A stretch of 20,710 bases of DNA from Clostridia bacterium (lineage in GTDB: Bacteria > Bacillota_A > Clostridia > Christensenellales > Aristaeellaceae), in the NCBI GenBank assembly GCA_017648805.1, contig JAGCIC010000024.1, positions 1 to 20,710 on the forward strand. Reading direction: 5' to 3'. The notes under the pieces were generated by a model that had not been told where the DNA came from, did not search any database, and worked only from the letters and a program-made list of their open reading frames with translations. The number at the start of each line of letters is the position of its first letter. Position 1 is the first letter of the stretch. Made by a program: the position numbers and the translations under genes. Positions 1-6,633 of the stretch are shown one piece after another.

Positions 1-96
1 ACCCCCATCGCCTGCGAAGAAGGCCTGCGTTTCGCTATCCGCGAAGGCGGCAGGACCGTCGGCTCCGGCGTTGTTACCAAGATCCTGGGCGACTAA
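1..96 (+). CDS. tuf: Elongation factor Tu, C-terminal end (partial)
   Basis: Only the last 31 codons are inside the window. The reading frame ends in the EF-Tu C-terminal signature [20 protein letters not shown] followed by GD and a TAA-TAG double stop, which is the end of the third beta-barrel domain of EF-Tu. EF-Tu is the cytoplasmic GTPase that delivers aminoacyl-tRNA to the ribosome. The GTPase domain lies upstream of the window and cannot be checked. A strong hairpin terminator begins 17 bases after the stop, so this is the end of its transcription unit and the genes downstream use their own promoter. Confidence 0.95.
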   Translation, partial: TPIACEEGLRFAIREGGRTVGSGVVTKILGD

Positions 97-112
97 TAGT
101 GTGCTCAACAGA

Positions 113-144
113 CAGCAGCGGATCTCCGCTGCTGTTTTTGTTTT
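113..144 (+). terminator. Rho-independent terminator of tuf
   Basis: A nine-base-pair GC-rich stem (CAGCAGCGG pairing with CCGCTGCTG) closes a four-base ATCT loop and is followed directly by TTTTTGTTTT. It sits 17 bases after the tuf stop codon. Confidence 0.92.
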
Positions 145-252
145 GGTCCGGTTGCCTGCAGGGCGGCCCAAAGGGCCGGAACGGAGGCGGGAGAATGCGC
201 GATACCGGATAAATGATCTGCCATGCTATTCTGCCTCAGCCCGCGAAATCGC

Positions 253-281
253 TTGACTTGTGACCGAGCGTTCGCTATAAT
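253..281 (+). promoter_or_regulatory. Sigma-A-type promoter for the CatA-like operon
   Basis: TTGACT at 253-258 and a perfect TATAAT at 276-281 are separated by 17 bases. The expected transcription start near 288 gives a leader of about 30 bases before the ATG at 318, with GGGAGG at 307-312 as ribosome binding site. Confidence 0.85.
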
Positions 282-317
282 ATGTGAACTGTAGTTCGCT
301 GTATTCGGGAGGAAACG

Positions 318-950
318 ATGGCGGTAGAGATCGATCCGAAGCTCACGACAAGGGCCGACGCATGGAAAAAATGGATGCATGCGCCAAACCCCATGGTGAC
401 GTTCTTCAAGACCCTGGACGTCACAAATCTTGTCCGGCTCAGCAAAAGGCGCGGGCTTAAGTTCAATATGCTGATGGACTTCTGCGTGGGCAGGGCGGCC
501 TCATCCATAAAAGAGTTTTACATCCTTCCCGTGGGCGAAAAACTGATAAAGTATGATTCGATAGCCGTGAACACCATAGTAAAAAACGCGTCCGGGGAAG
601 TCAGTTCCTGCGACATCCCGTTCACGGACGACACAGATGCCTTTAACCGTGAATACCTTAAGTACACAGCTCTGGCTGCCCAAAGCTGTTCGGACCGGGA
701 TCTGTCAGCAGAAAGCATGGTCATCGGCACTTCGGCCATCACGGACACCGAAATAGACGGTGCGGTGGGCATGAACAGCGGCATATTCAACAATCCCTTC
801 CTGATCTGGGGCAGGTACAGGAAGAAGCTGTTCAGATACAGGCTGCCCGTGTCCTTCCAGTTCCATCACACGCAGATGGACGGCGCCCACGCGGGAAGAT
901 TCCTTGAAAACCTGCAAAACGAGATAAACAACCTTGGGAGGCATATATGA
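318..950 (+). CDS. CatA-like O-acyltransferase
   Basis: A 210-residue protein of about the usual length for chloramphenicol acetyltransferase (CAT) family subunits. The hallmark HHxxxDG motif is present as HHTQMDG at residues 183-189; by analogy with CAT His195/Asp199, His184 would be the catalytic base and Asp188 the structural Asp. Family members are trimeric cytoplasmic enzymes that transfer an acetyl group from acetyl-CoA to a hydroxyl group. The start ATG has GGGAGG five bases upstream and follows a near-consensus promoter. It is the first gene of a six-gene operon, and its stop overlaps the next start (ATGA). The sequence is divergent from classical CAT, so the substrate is unknown and chloramphenicol resistance should not be assumed. 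Confidence 0.85.
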   Translation: MAVEIDPKLTTRADAWKKWMHAPNPMVTFFKTLDVTNLVRLSKRRGLKFNMLMDFCVGRAASSIKEFYILPVGEKLIKYDSIAVNTIVKNASGEVSSCDIPFTDDTDAFNREYLKYTALAAQSCSDRDLSAESMVIGTSAITDTEIDGAVGMNSGIFNNPFLIWGRYRKKLFRYRLPVSFQFHHTQMDGAHAGRFLENLQNEINNLGRHI

Positions 951-1285
951 AACAGTTCATAGCATACTGCGGTCTGGACTGCGAAAGCTGCGAAGCCCGG
1001 ATCGCAACCGTCAATAACGACGCCGCGCTCAGGCAGAAGGTGGCCGAAGAATGGTCCCGTCTAAACGGCGTGACCATAACGCCGGAAATGGTCTTATGCG
1101 AAGGCTGCCGCACAGGCGGAGCAAAGAGCGCGTACTGCGGCTCCCTCTGCCCCATCCGCAGGTGCGCGCTGGGCAGGAAGGTACAGACCTGCGGAAGCTG
1201 TCCCGACATGGACACATGCGGCAAGCTCGCCGCCATCACGGGGAACAACCCCGCTGCGCTCAAAAACCTGAAAGGCGGGAAGTAA
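947..1285 (+). CDS. Cysteine-rich DUF3795 family protein
   Basis: A 112-residue protein with eleven cysteines, opening with the DUF3795-type motif IAYCGLDCESCEA (Cys8, Cys12, Cys15). Further cysteines lie at 51, 54, 64, 68, 73, 82, 85 and 91. The CxxxCxxC, CxxC and paired spacings suggest bound zinc or an iron-sulfur cluster; this is inferred from spacing only. There is no signal peptide, so it is cytoplasmic. The ATG overlaps the preceding stop by four bases, indicating translational coupling. The biochemical function of the family is not established to my knowledge, and position in the operon gives no firm clue. Confidence 0.85.
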   Translation: MKQFIAYCGLDCESCEARIATVNNDAALRQKVAEEWSRLNGVTITPEMVLCEGCRTGGAKSAYCGSLCPIRRCALGRKVQTCGSCPDMDTCGKLAAITGNNPAALKNLKGGK

Positions 1286-1288
1286 GGT

Positions 1289-2245
1289 TTGGAACGGCTT
1301 ACCGACAGCAGGCGCGGACTGATCCTTGAAACACAGCGGCTGCTTTTACGGGAAATGCGGTCCGGGGACTATAGCGCACTTTTCAAGGTGCTGGGTGACT
1401 CGGATATCATGCAGCATTACCCCTACACTTTCGACGAAAAGCGGGTGCGTGGCTGGATCGACCGGAATATTGAACGCTACCGCATTTTCGGATTCGGGCT
1501 GTGGGCTGTCTGCCTCCGTGAAACCGGAGAAATGATAGGCGACTGCGGGCTGACGCTGCAGAACATAAACGGACAGACGCTGCCCGAGATAGGCTACCAC
1601 ATCCGCCGCGACTGCCAGCGCAGGGGCTACGCGAAAGAAGCCGCCAAAGCCGTACGGGACTGGGCGTTCAGAAATACCGGATACCCCGCGCTGTATTCAT
1701 ACTGCAAATACACAAACGAGGCCTCCGTCCGCACCGCCGAAGCGGCGGGAATGCGGATGCTTACGGAGTATCCGGACAAGGACAACGGCGTCACCCATGT
1801 GTCCGTGATCGGCCGCGAACAGTGGCTTAAAGGACTCACGGACAATATGATCGCTTGGGCGGAAAACATGCTGGGTGACACAAAGTACGCCGGCTGGTGC
1901 CTCTCGTTCATCGAAGACGCGCTGGAAAAAAGCAACGGCCTGGAGATATTCGGCGGCGACTGCGCTAAGGAGTCCTGCTGCCTGTACTCCGACGCGCTTT
2001 CAGGCGGGATGCCCGAAAAAGGCGCATTCGTGTTCTACGACTGCATGTGCCCGGGCGAAAACGGGCCCGTGAACTGGGGACACTGCGGCATCTCTCTTGG
2101 CGGCGGGCAGGTGATCCACGCCTGGGACAGGGTACGCATCGACGGATATCTGGAGATCGAACGGCTCACCGCGCTTTCCGGCGACAAGCCCGGGTATCTG
2201 GGCTGGGTGCCGCTTGAGCGCGTACTGAAACAAAAGGAAGAATAA
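1289..2245 (+). CDS. GNAT acetyltransferase fused to an NlpC/P60-like domain
   Basis: A 318-residue two-domain protein. Residues about 10-180 are a RimJ/RimL-type GNAT N-acetyltransferase: LETQRLLLREM at the start and the acetyl-CoA-binding motif A around 106-122 (RRGYAKEAAKAV). Residues about 184-318 resemble a papain-like NlpC/P60 or CHAP amidase domain. They show a candidate nucleophile Cys204 in YAGWCLSFIEDA, a candidate catalytic His265 in WGHCGISLGGGQ, and His277 in the following VIHAW. There is no signal peptide or membrane segment, so this amidase-like domain would act in the cytoplasm. The start is a TTG with GGGAAG six bases upstream; the next ATG (1356) would cut into the GNAT fold. 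It lies three bases after the previous gene and three before the next. Substrates are unknown. Confidence 0.82.
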   Translation: MERLTDSRRGLILETQRLLLREMRSGDYSALFKVLGDSDIMQHYPYTFDEKRVRGWIDRNIERYRIFGFGLWAVCLRETGEMIGDCGLTLQNINGQTLPEIGYHIRRDCQRRGYAKEAAKAVRDWAFRNTGYPALYSYCKYTNEASVRTAEAAGMRMLTEYPDKDNGVTHVSVIGREQWLKGLTDNMIAWAENMLGDTKYAGWCLSFIEDALEKSNGLEIFGGDCAKESCCLYSDALSGGMPEKGAFVFYDCMCPGENGPVNWGHCGISLGGGQVIHAWDRVRIDGYLEIERLTALSGDKPGYLGWVPLERVLKQKEE

Positions 2246-2248
2246 AAT

Positions 2249-2503
2249 ATGGACAGGTTTGCCGAGTTTATGGGCGCTGCGGCGCCCTGGATCGCACTGG
2301 CGCTGCTGCTGGCGGTGTTTTGCGTAAGGGAAGCTTCCCGCAAAAAAACCGAAAATCCGGATAATTACGGTTCCGAGGGAATGGCGCTGGGCATGTGTCT
2401 GGGCGTAGCCCTTTCTACCGCGCTGCACGTCAATATCGGCATCGGAATGATCGCCGGCATGGCGCTGGGGCTGTTTATCGGCTCGGGCACGGCCAAAAAA
2501 TGA
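2249..2503 (+). CDS. Small glycine-rich membrane protein
   Basis: An 84-residue protein with one clear hydrophobic segment at about residues 10-27, a short charged loop (REASRKKTE), and a second hydrophobic, glycine-rich stretch at about 44-80. That stretch has repeated small-residue spacing (GMALGMCLGVAL, then GIGMIAGMALGLFIGSG), resembling a glycine-zipper helix pair. It probably sits in the cytoplasmic membrane with two or three helices. AAGGAAG ends eight bases before the ATG. It is embedded in the operon and overlaps the following gene by four bases. I do not recognise a named family. Confidence 0.75.
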   Translation: MDRFAEFMGAAAPWIALALLLAVFCVREASRKKTENPDNYGSEGMALGMCLGVALSTALHVNIGIGMIAGMALGLFIGSGTAKK

Positions 2504-3084
2504 CGCAGCTCAGGTACGGCAACACCAACACCTTCTTTATCCCGGGCGCCAAAGGCGGGCTGCTCTTGGACACCGATTACGCCGGCACGATGGGCGCCTT
2601 TTACCGGGCATTAAAGCAAAACGGCATAAAGCCGCAGGAAATAAACTATGTGCTGGCGACCCACTTTCATCCGGACCACATGGGGCTGATCGGTGATCTG
2701 TTGCGGCAGGGCGCAAAGCTGCTGCTTGCGGACGTGCAGAAGGACTTCGTGCATTTTTCGGACGGCATATTCGCGAAAGACCGCCTGCCGTTCACGCCGA
2801 TAAACGAAACAGAAGCAGTCACCGTGTCCTGCGCGGAGAGCCGGGCGTTTTTGTCCCGCATGGGCATTTGCGGCGAGATCGTCCCCACTCCCAGCCACAG
2901 CGCGGACAGCGTTTCCCTGATACCGGACAACGGCGACTGCTTCGTCGAGGATCTTGAGCCACGGGAGTATATTCCCGCGTACGGCGAGACCTCCGGTCTG
3001 GCCGAAGACTGGAACCGCCTGCTCGCCCTGTGCCCCAAACGCGTGTTTTTCGGCCATGCGCCGGAACAGCGCATCACACCGTGA
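2500..3084 (+). CDS. MBL-fold metallo-hydrolase
   Basis: A 194-residue metallo-beta-lactamase-fold protein from the ATG at 2500, which overlaps the preceding stop as ATGA. An in-frame ATG at 2395 would overlap the upstream gene by over 100 bases and is not favoured. The metal motif HxHxDH is intact as HFHPDH at residues 55-60. Other likely ligands are His133 (TPSHSADSV), Asp151 (VEDL) and His186 (FFGHAPEQ). Such enzymes are usually di-zinc or di-iron hydrolases acting on thioesters, lactones, phosphodiesters or similar. The protein is cytoplasmic, with no signal peptide. It lacks features that would single out a true beta-lactamase or glyoxalase II, so the substrate is open. Confidence 0.87.
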   Translation: MTQLRYGNTNTFFIPGAKGGLLLDTDYAGTMGAFYRALKQNGIKPQEINYVLATHFHPDHMGLIGDLLRQGAKLLLADVQKDFVHFSDGIFAKDRLPFTPINETEAVTVSCAESRAFLSRMGICGEIVPTPSHSADSVSLIPDNGDCFVEDLEPREYIPAYGETSGLAEDWNRLLALCPKRVFFGHAPEQRITP

Positions 3085-3125
3085 GCATAAGGCAGGAACC
3101 GATAACTGCGAAAAAGGAGAAACCG

Positions 3126-3560
3126 ATGAGTAAAAACGTGTCGCGTTCCGAAACGGCAAGGAAGTGGCTGATCTTCTGGACGCTGTTCATAGGCATAGGC
3201 GCGGTGGCGGGCGGACTGTCCATGATAATCGACCCAAGCGGAAAAGCGCTGCACATGGACGGGATGCTGCCATATTTCCGGGCGCTGCCTTTTGCCGATG
3301 TTCTGTTCCGTGATTTTCTGTTTTCGGGCTTCGCGCTGCTTACGGTCAACGGCATCACCAACCTTACCGCTGCGGTACTGCTGATAAAAAGAAAACACCT
3401 TGGCATCATACTGGGGGGTGTGTTCGGTGTGACGCTGATGCTGTGGATCTGCATCCAGTTTTATATGTTCCCCTTAAACTTCATGTCGACCGCTTATTTT
3501 GTGTTCGGGCTGTGCCAGGCCGTGACCGGCTGGGCGGCATACAGACTTAGCCGCTCATAG
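3126..3560 (+). CDS. Four-helix membrane protein of unknown function
   Basis: A 144-residue integral membrane protein with four hydrophobic segments at about residues 13-34, 64-87, 91-112 and 117-138. A polar loop lies between the first two (roughly 35-60, containing DPSGKALHMDGMLPYF) and there is a short basic turn, KRKH, at 88-91. The chosen start has a good AAGGAG ending six bases upstream; an upstream in-frame ATG at 3030 would run through the MBL gene. It follows that gene by 41 bases and is probably the last member of the operon. I do not recognise the family; the topology suggests a small DoxX-like or unassigned membrane protein, but no diagnostic motif supports a name. Confidence 0.75.
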   Translation: MSKNVSRSETARKWLIFWTLFIGIGAVAGGLSMIIDPSGKALHMDGMLPYFRALPFADVLFRDFLFSGFALLTVNGITNLTAAVLLIKRKHLGIILGGVFGVTLMLWICIQFYMFPLNFMSTAYFVFGLCQAVTGWAAYRLSRS

Positions 3561-3610
3561 CAGACAGCGGCGGTAATGCTCTGTCTGCGGGGATCGGTGA
3601 CTCCCCCCGC
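3560..3610 (+). other. Overlapping hairpins after the six-gene operon
   Basis: GCAGACAG at 3560-3567 pairs with CTGTCTGC at 3581-3588 (8 bp, 13-base loop). A second helix, GCGGGG at 3587-3592 with CCCCGC at 3605-3610, competes for the last two bases of the first. Neither is followed by a T-run, so this is not a canonical terminator, but it is the only candidate 3' end structure in the 235-base gap 3561-3795. Confidence 0.4.
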
Positions 3611-3641
3611 GCCGGGGATCAGCTAAGCCGACTTCTACTGC

Positions 3642-3653
3642 CCGTATATACGG
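3642..3653. other. 12-bp perfect palindrome
   Basis: CCGTATATACGG is a perfect inverted repeat lying 143 bases before the lipoprotein gene. It could be an operator half-site pair or chance. No convincing promoter was found in the same gap. Confidence 0.3.
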
Positions 3654-3795
3654 TCACGCGGCGAGGCAGCGCCACGTAACCGTTATCCGAAATAAAATGT
3701 CTTTTAGCAGGGTCGGTCTGAAGAACATATACCGACACGAAACCTCCCGTACTATTTTTCGTCTAAGTTGTAAATACGCGAAGAGGTGCTTTCAG

Positions 3796-4605
3796 ATGAA
3801 GAAGACGATCATTTGGCTGTCAGCTCTGTTTCTGGCTGTTTTCCTTCTCAACGCCTGTGGCGAAGTCGATTCGGCAGCAGCATTGACCGTCGGTTATTTT
3901 TCATCGGAGGCGGGCGTCAAATATACAGAGTTGGTCCCGGATGAAGAAATGCAGGACCGGCTGCAGGCGCTGCTTGCGGATATCGACTTCAGTGACTGGT
4001 CGCACGATGACCGCGCTTTCCCCGATTATAAAGAAATATCGCTGGGCATTTCAGTTTCATACGGCGGTTTCAGCGCCGATCTGCGTACCGGGGGCTGGAT
4101 ACGCAGGAGCGAGATCGACGGGCTCGGCATCCGGTTCGCTCAGGATAAAGCGTTTATCGATCTGGTCACGGAGCTGCTCGCCGGATACGGATACGAACTG
4201 TTTGAGCCTGAGACGGTCAAGCCCATCGTATGCGCAGAGTTGTGCGACGGCGCGAATTATACCGGAAAAGCGCATGAGCCCATCGTACTTACCGATCCGG
4301 ACAAACTGGAAAAACTGACTGGACTTATCGGCAGCTCCCGGTTGGCGGAACCTTCTGGGTGCCCGTTTGGTTACGCGAAACTGGTGATGACCGATTCCGA
4401 AGGCGCCGTATATGAGCTGTATCCGGCGACCGACGGCTGCTGCAGGTACTTTATTAGCGGCTATTTTTTCAACTATGACACGAGCCGCGGCGACGATAAA
4501 CATGATACGAGCCAAATACTCTTCGATCTGTTTGAATTCGATCCAATGACCTATTACCACGATTTTTATTGGCCGATAACTTACGGCTCGGCAAAGACAG
4601 ATTGA
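3796..4605 (+). CDS. Predicted lipoprotein of unknown function
   Basis: A 269-residue protein beginning with a lipoprotein signal peptide: MKK, a hydrophobic core at about 5-18, and the lipobox LNAC with Cys21 as the predicted lipidated residue. It should therefore be anchored on the outer face of the membrane. The start at 3796 has AGAGGTG seven bases upstream; an in-frame ATG at 3697 would place 33 extra residues before the signal peptide. The mature part is acidic and rich in Tyr, Phe, Gly and Asp, with cysteines around 160 and 230-240 (GCCRYF), and has no membrane segment. I do not recognise a named domain. It lies 13 bases upstream of the SanA-like gene and is probably co-transcribed with it. 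Confidence 0.82.
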   Translation: MKKTIIWLSALFLAVFLLNACGEVDSAAALTVGYFSSEAGVKYTELVPDEEMQDRLQALLADIDFSDWSHDDRAFPDYKEISLGISVSYGGFSADLRTGGWIRRSEIDGLGIRFAQDKAFIDLVTELLAGYGYELFEPETVKPIVCAELCDGANYTGKAHEPIVLTDPDKLEKLTGLIGSSRLAEPSGCPFGYAKLVMTDSEGAVYELYPATDGCCRYFISGYFFNYDTSRGDDKHDTSQILFDLFEFDPMTYYHDFYWPITYGSAKTD

Positions 4606-4618
4606 CCTTGGAGGACGG

Positions 4619-5302
4619 ATGGGACGCCAAAAACCTGTTTCGGCGATAAAACGGATCATCAGGCTTTGCGCGGCAGCCGTATGCCTGGCGCTTCTGCTTG
4701 TCCTTGCCGGGAATCTCGCGGTATGCCTGTCCGCCAAAGGCAGGATGCGTTCTGTCAATGACAGCCTGGATGAAAAAGGTTATGACTGCGTGATCGTGAT
4801 GGGCTGCGGCGTGTGGGGAGACCGGCCGACGACGCTGCTGTCCGACCGTCTCGACGCGGCGATCGCGCTGTACAAAGCCGGAGTCGCACCCAAGCTGCTG
4901 ATGAGCGGCGATCACGGCCGCAGGAACTATGACGAAGTGAACGTGATGCGCCGGTACGCCATGGACAGAGGCGTTCCGTCAGAGGATATCTTCATGGATC
5001 ACGCGGGCTTCTCGACGTATGAGACGATGTACCGGGCAAAGGACATATTCGGGGTCTCGAAAGCGGTAGTAGTCACACAGGAATACCATCTGTACCGGGC
5101 GCTTTACGACGCCTCGGCGTTCGATATCGAAGCGGTCGGGACGATTGCGGCCGGGCACACGTTCGGTGGCCAGACAAGATGGGAGATACGGGAAGCCCTG
5201 GCGAGAGTCAAGGATCTTTTCTGGTGCATGTTCAAGCCCGAACCTACCTACAGAGGCGAAAAGATCGATATAAAGGGCAGCGGCGAGGTCACAGCCGGTT
5301 GA
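4619..5302 (+). CDS. SanA/YdcF-like DUF218 membrane protein
   Basis: A 227-residue protein with a basic N-terminus and one membrane anchor at about residues 11-38. A DUF218 (ElyC/SanA/YdcF) domain follows from about 56 to 210. Family signatures visible in order are VIVMGCGV, LSDRLDAAIALYKAG, LLMSGD, EVNVM, GVPSEDIFMDHAGFSTYET and VTQEYHLYRA. E. coli SanA affects envelope permeability to vancomycin at high temperature and ElyC affects envelope integrity; the molecular activity is not settled. By topology the domain would face outside. GGAGG ends four bases before the ATG. It closely follows the lipoprotein gene, suggesting a shared envelope role. Confidence 0.88.
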   Translation: MGRQKPVSAIKRIIRLCAAAVCLALLLVLAGNLAVCLSAKGRMRSVNDSLDEKGYDCVIVMGCGVWGDRPTTLLSDRLDAAIALYKAGVAPKLLMSGDHGRRNYDEVNVMRRYAMDRGVPSEDIFMDHAGFSTYETMYRAKDIFGVSKAVVVTQEYHLYRALYDASAFDIEAVGTIAAGHTFGGQTRWEIREALARVKDLFWCMFKPEPTYRGEKIDIKGSGEVTAG

Positions 5303-5395
5303 CCAGGAATAAGAACAAAACGTACGCGGCTCCCGTAAAGGCAGCGCGTGCCGATAAACGAACCGTCACAAAAGACAGACCTGCGAGGTGCCGAG

Positions 5396-5821
5396 ATGAA
5401 GTGGAAATGCCCGAAATGCGGACGCGAGTTCGAAAGCCGGGACCAATCACATTACTGTGAGAAACCGCAAACCGTGGACGAGTACATCGCCATGCAGGAT
5501 GCGGCGGTGCGGTCGCGGCTTAATGAGGTCCGCGCCCTCATCCGCACCGCCATACCGGATGCCGAAGAACGGATCTCCTGGTCGATGCCGACGTACCGGA
5601 AGGGCAGGAACCTTATCCATTTCGCCGCATCAAAAAAACACCTGGGCATCTATCCGGGCGGCGAAGCGACAGTGGTGTTCGCGGAGGAACTGAAAGGATA
5701 CGATGTCAGCAAAGGAACGATACGTTTGCCCTGGGAAAAGGAACTGCCTGCGGAGCTGATAAAAAGGATAGCCCGCTGGTGCTATGAGAATTACGCTGAC
5801 GGACCGGCTCAAAGCGTGTGA
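5396..5821 (+). CDS. DUF1801 (YdhG-like) protein with N-terminal zinc ribbon
   Basis: A 141-residue cytoplasmic protein. The first 21 residues form a small zinc-ribbon-like motif, CPKCG at 5-9 then HYC at 19-21 (ligands probably Cys5, Cys8, His19, Cys21). Residues about 25-135 match the DUF1801/YdhG fold: DEYIAMQDAAVRSRLNEVR, ISWSMPTY, HFAASKKHLGIYP, and KGTIRLPWEKELP near the end. YdhG/Fra-like members have been linked to iron handling in Bacillus, but this particular subgroup is uncharacterised. The ATG at 5396 has GAGGTG five bases upstream; an in-frame GTG at 5348 lacks such support. It stands about 90 bases after the SanA-like gene. Confidence 0.84.
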   Translation: MKWKCPKCGREFESRDQSHYCEKPQTVDEYIAMQDAAVRSRLNEVRALIRTAIPDAEERISWSMPTYRKGRNLIHFAASKKHLGIYPGGEATVVFAEELKGYDVSKGTIRLPWEKELPAELIKRIARWCYENYADGPAQSV

Positions 5822-5887
5822 GGGCGAAAAAGCGATATCCGAAAACACCCGGAAAGGAAATTGCTCCGCAGAAAGCGTAATAAAGCC

Positions 5888-6583
5888 ATGATAAGCCAAA
5901 GACTTGATGTTTCCGGCATACCCGCCATACTCTGGGGGGCGCCGTCCGACAAAGTGTTCATTTACGTGCACGGGAAACTCAGCAGGAAGGAATACGCCGC
6001 CGGTTTCGCAGATATCGCCGAAGCGAACGGCTGGCAGACCCTGTCCTTCGACCTGCCCGGGCACGGGGAACGCATCGGCGGGCCGGATAAGTGCGACGTG
6101 TGGAACGGCGTCAGAGACCTGGATACCATCGCAGACTATGCGTTCGGAAACCGGGAGCGCGTATCCCTGTTCGCGTGCAGCCTGGGAGCGTATTTCGCGC
6201 TCAACGCCTATCCCGAAAGAAAGCTGGAAAAGGCCCTGTTCCAGTCCCCCATAGTGGACATGAAATGGCTGGTGGAGCACATGATGCTTTGGGCGGGCGT
6301 CACTCCCGGGCAGCTCGAAAGAGAAAAACGGATATATACGCCCATAGATACCCTGGACTGGGAGTATTACCGGTATATTCTTTCCCATCCCGCGGATGAC
6401 TGGCCCTTCCCCACCCGTATCCTGTACGCAGGAAAGGATGACCTGCAGCCCGAAGCGTCCGTACGGGACTTCGCCCGGAAGCATAGCGCCGTTTTGACGG
6501 TAGCCCCCGAAAGCAGGCATCCCTTCATGGAGCCAGGCGATAAGACGAGAGTGGAGGAATGGATAAAAAGCTCGTTTGAATAG
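5888..6583 (+). CDS. Alpha/beta hydrolase
   Basis: A 231-residue alpha/beta-hydrolase-fold protein. The nucleophile elbow is ACSLG, with Ser98 in place and the usual first Gly replaced by Ala. The acid is probably Asp184 or Asp185 in YAGKDDLQP and the base His211 in ESRHPFM. The oxyanion region is VHGK at 27-30 and the following strand contains SFDLPGHGER. There is no signal peptide, so it is cytoplasmic; an esterase or peptidase-type role is likely but the substrate is unknown. The ATG at 5888 is chosen because MISQRLDVSGIPAI gives a normal N-terminus; a TTG at 5861 directly abutting AAAGGAAA would add nine residues and cannot be excluded. It ends at a bidirectional terminator. Confidence 0.85.
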   Translation: MISQRLDVSGIPAILWGAPSDKVFIYVHGKLSRKEYAAGFADIAEANGWQTLSFDLPGHGERIGGPDKCDVWNGVRDLDTIADYAFGNRERVSLFACSLGAYFALNAYPERKLEKALFQSPIVDMKWLVEHMMLWAGVTPGQLEREKRIYTPIDTLDWEYYRYILSHPADDWPFPTRILYAGKDDLQPEASVRDFARKHSAVLTVAPESRHPFMEPGDKTRVEEWIKSSFE

Positions 6584-6587
6584 ACCG

Positions 6588-6624
6588 AAAAGGCGCGGCC
6601 CCGCAGGGCCGCGCCGTGTTTTTT
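6588..6624. terminator. Bidirectional terminator between convergent genes
   Basis: GGCGCGGCCC at 6592-6601 pairs perfectly with GGGCCGCGCC at 6606-6615 around a CGCA loop. A T-run at 6619-6624 serves the plus strand, and AAAA at 6588-6591 serves the minus strand. It lies between the convergent hydrolase and NodB-like genes. Confidence 0.9.
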
Positions 6625-6633
6625 CCTTATGGT

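Noticed and set aside
318..950. Chloramphenicol resistance determinant
   Set aside because: The HHxxxDG motif shows family membership, but the rest is divergent from classical CAT and it sits in a chromosomal-looking operon. The same caution applies to the APH-like kinase at 18918-19805 and the MBL protein at 2500-3084.
5347..5358. CGTGCCGATAAA shared with 19873-19884, both about 50 bases before a start codon
   Set aside because: A few identical 12-mers are expected by chance in 20 kb, and the flanking sequences do not align further. It is not called a shared regulatory element.
5630..6520. 296-codon minus-strand open frame opposite the DUF1801 and alpha/beta-hydrolase genes
   Set aside because: It spans two well-supported plus-strand genes and their gap, and its translation shows no motif. 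It is treated as an antisense artefact.
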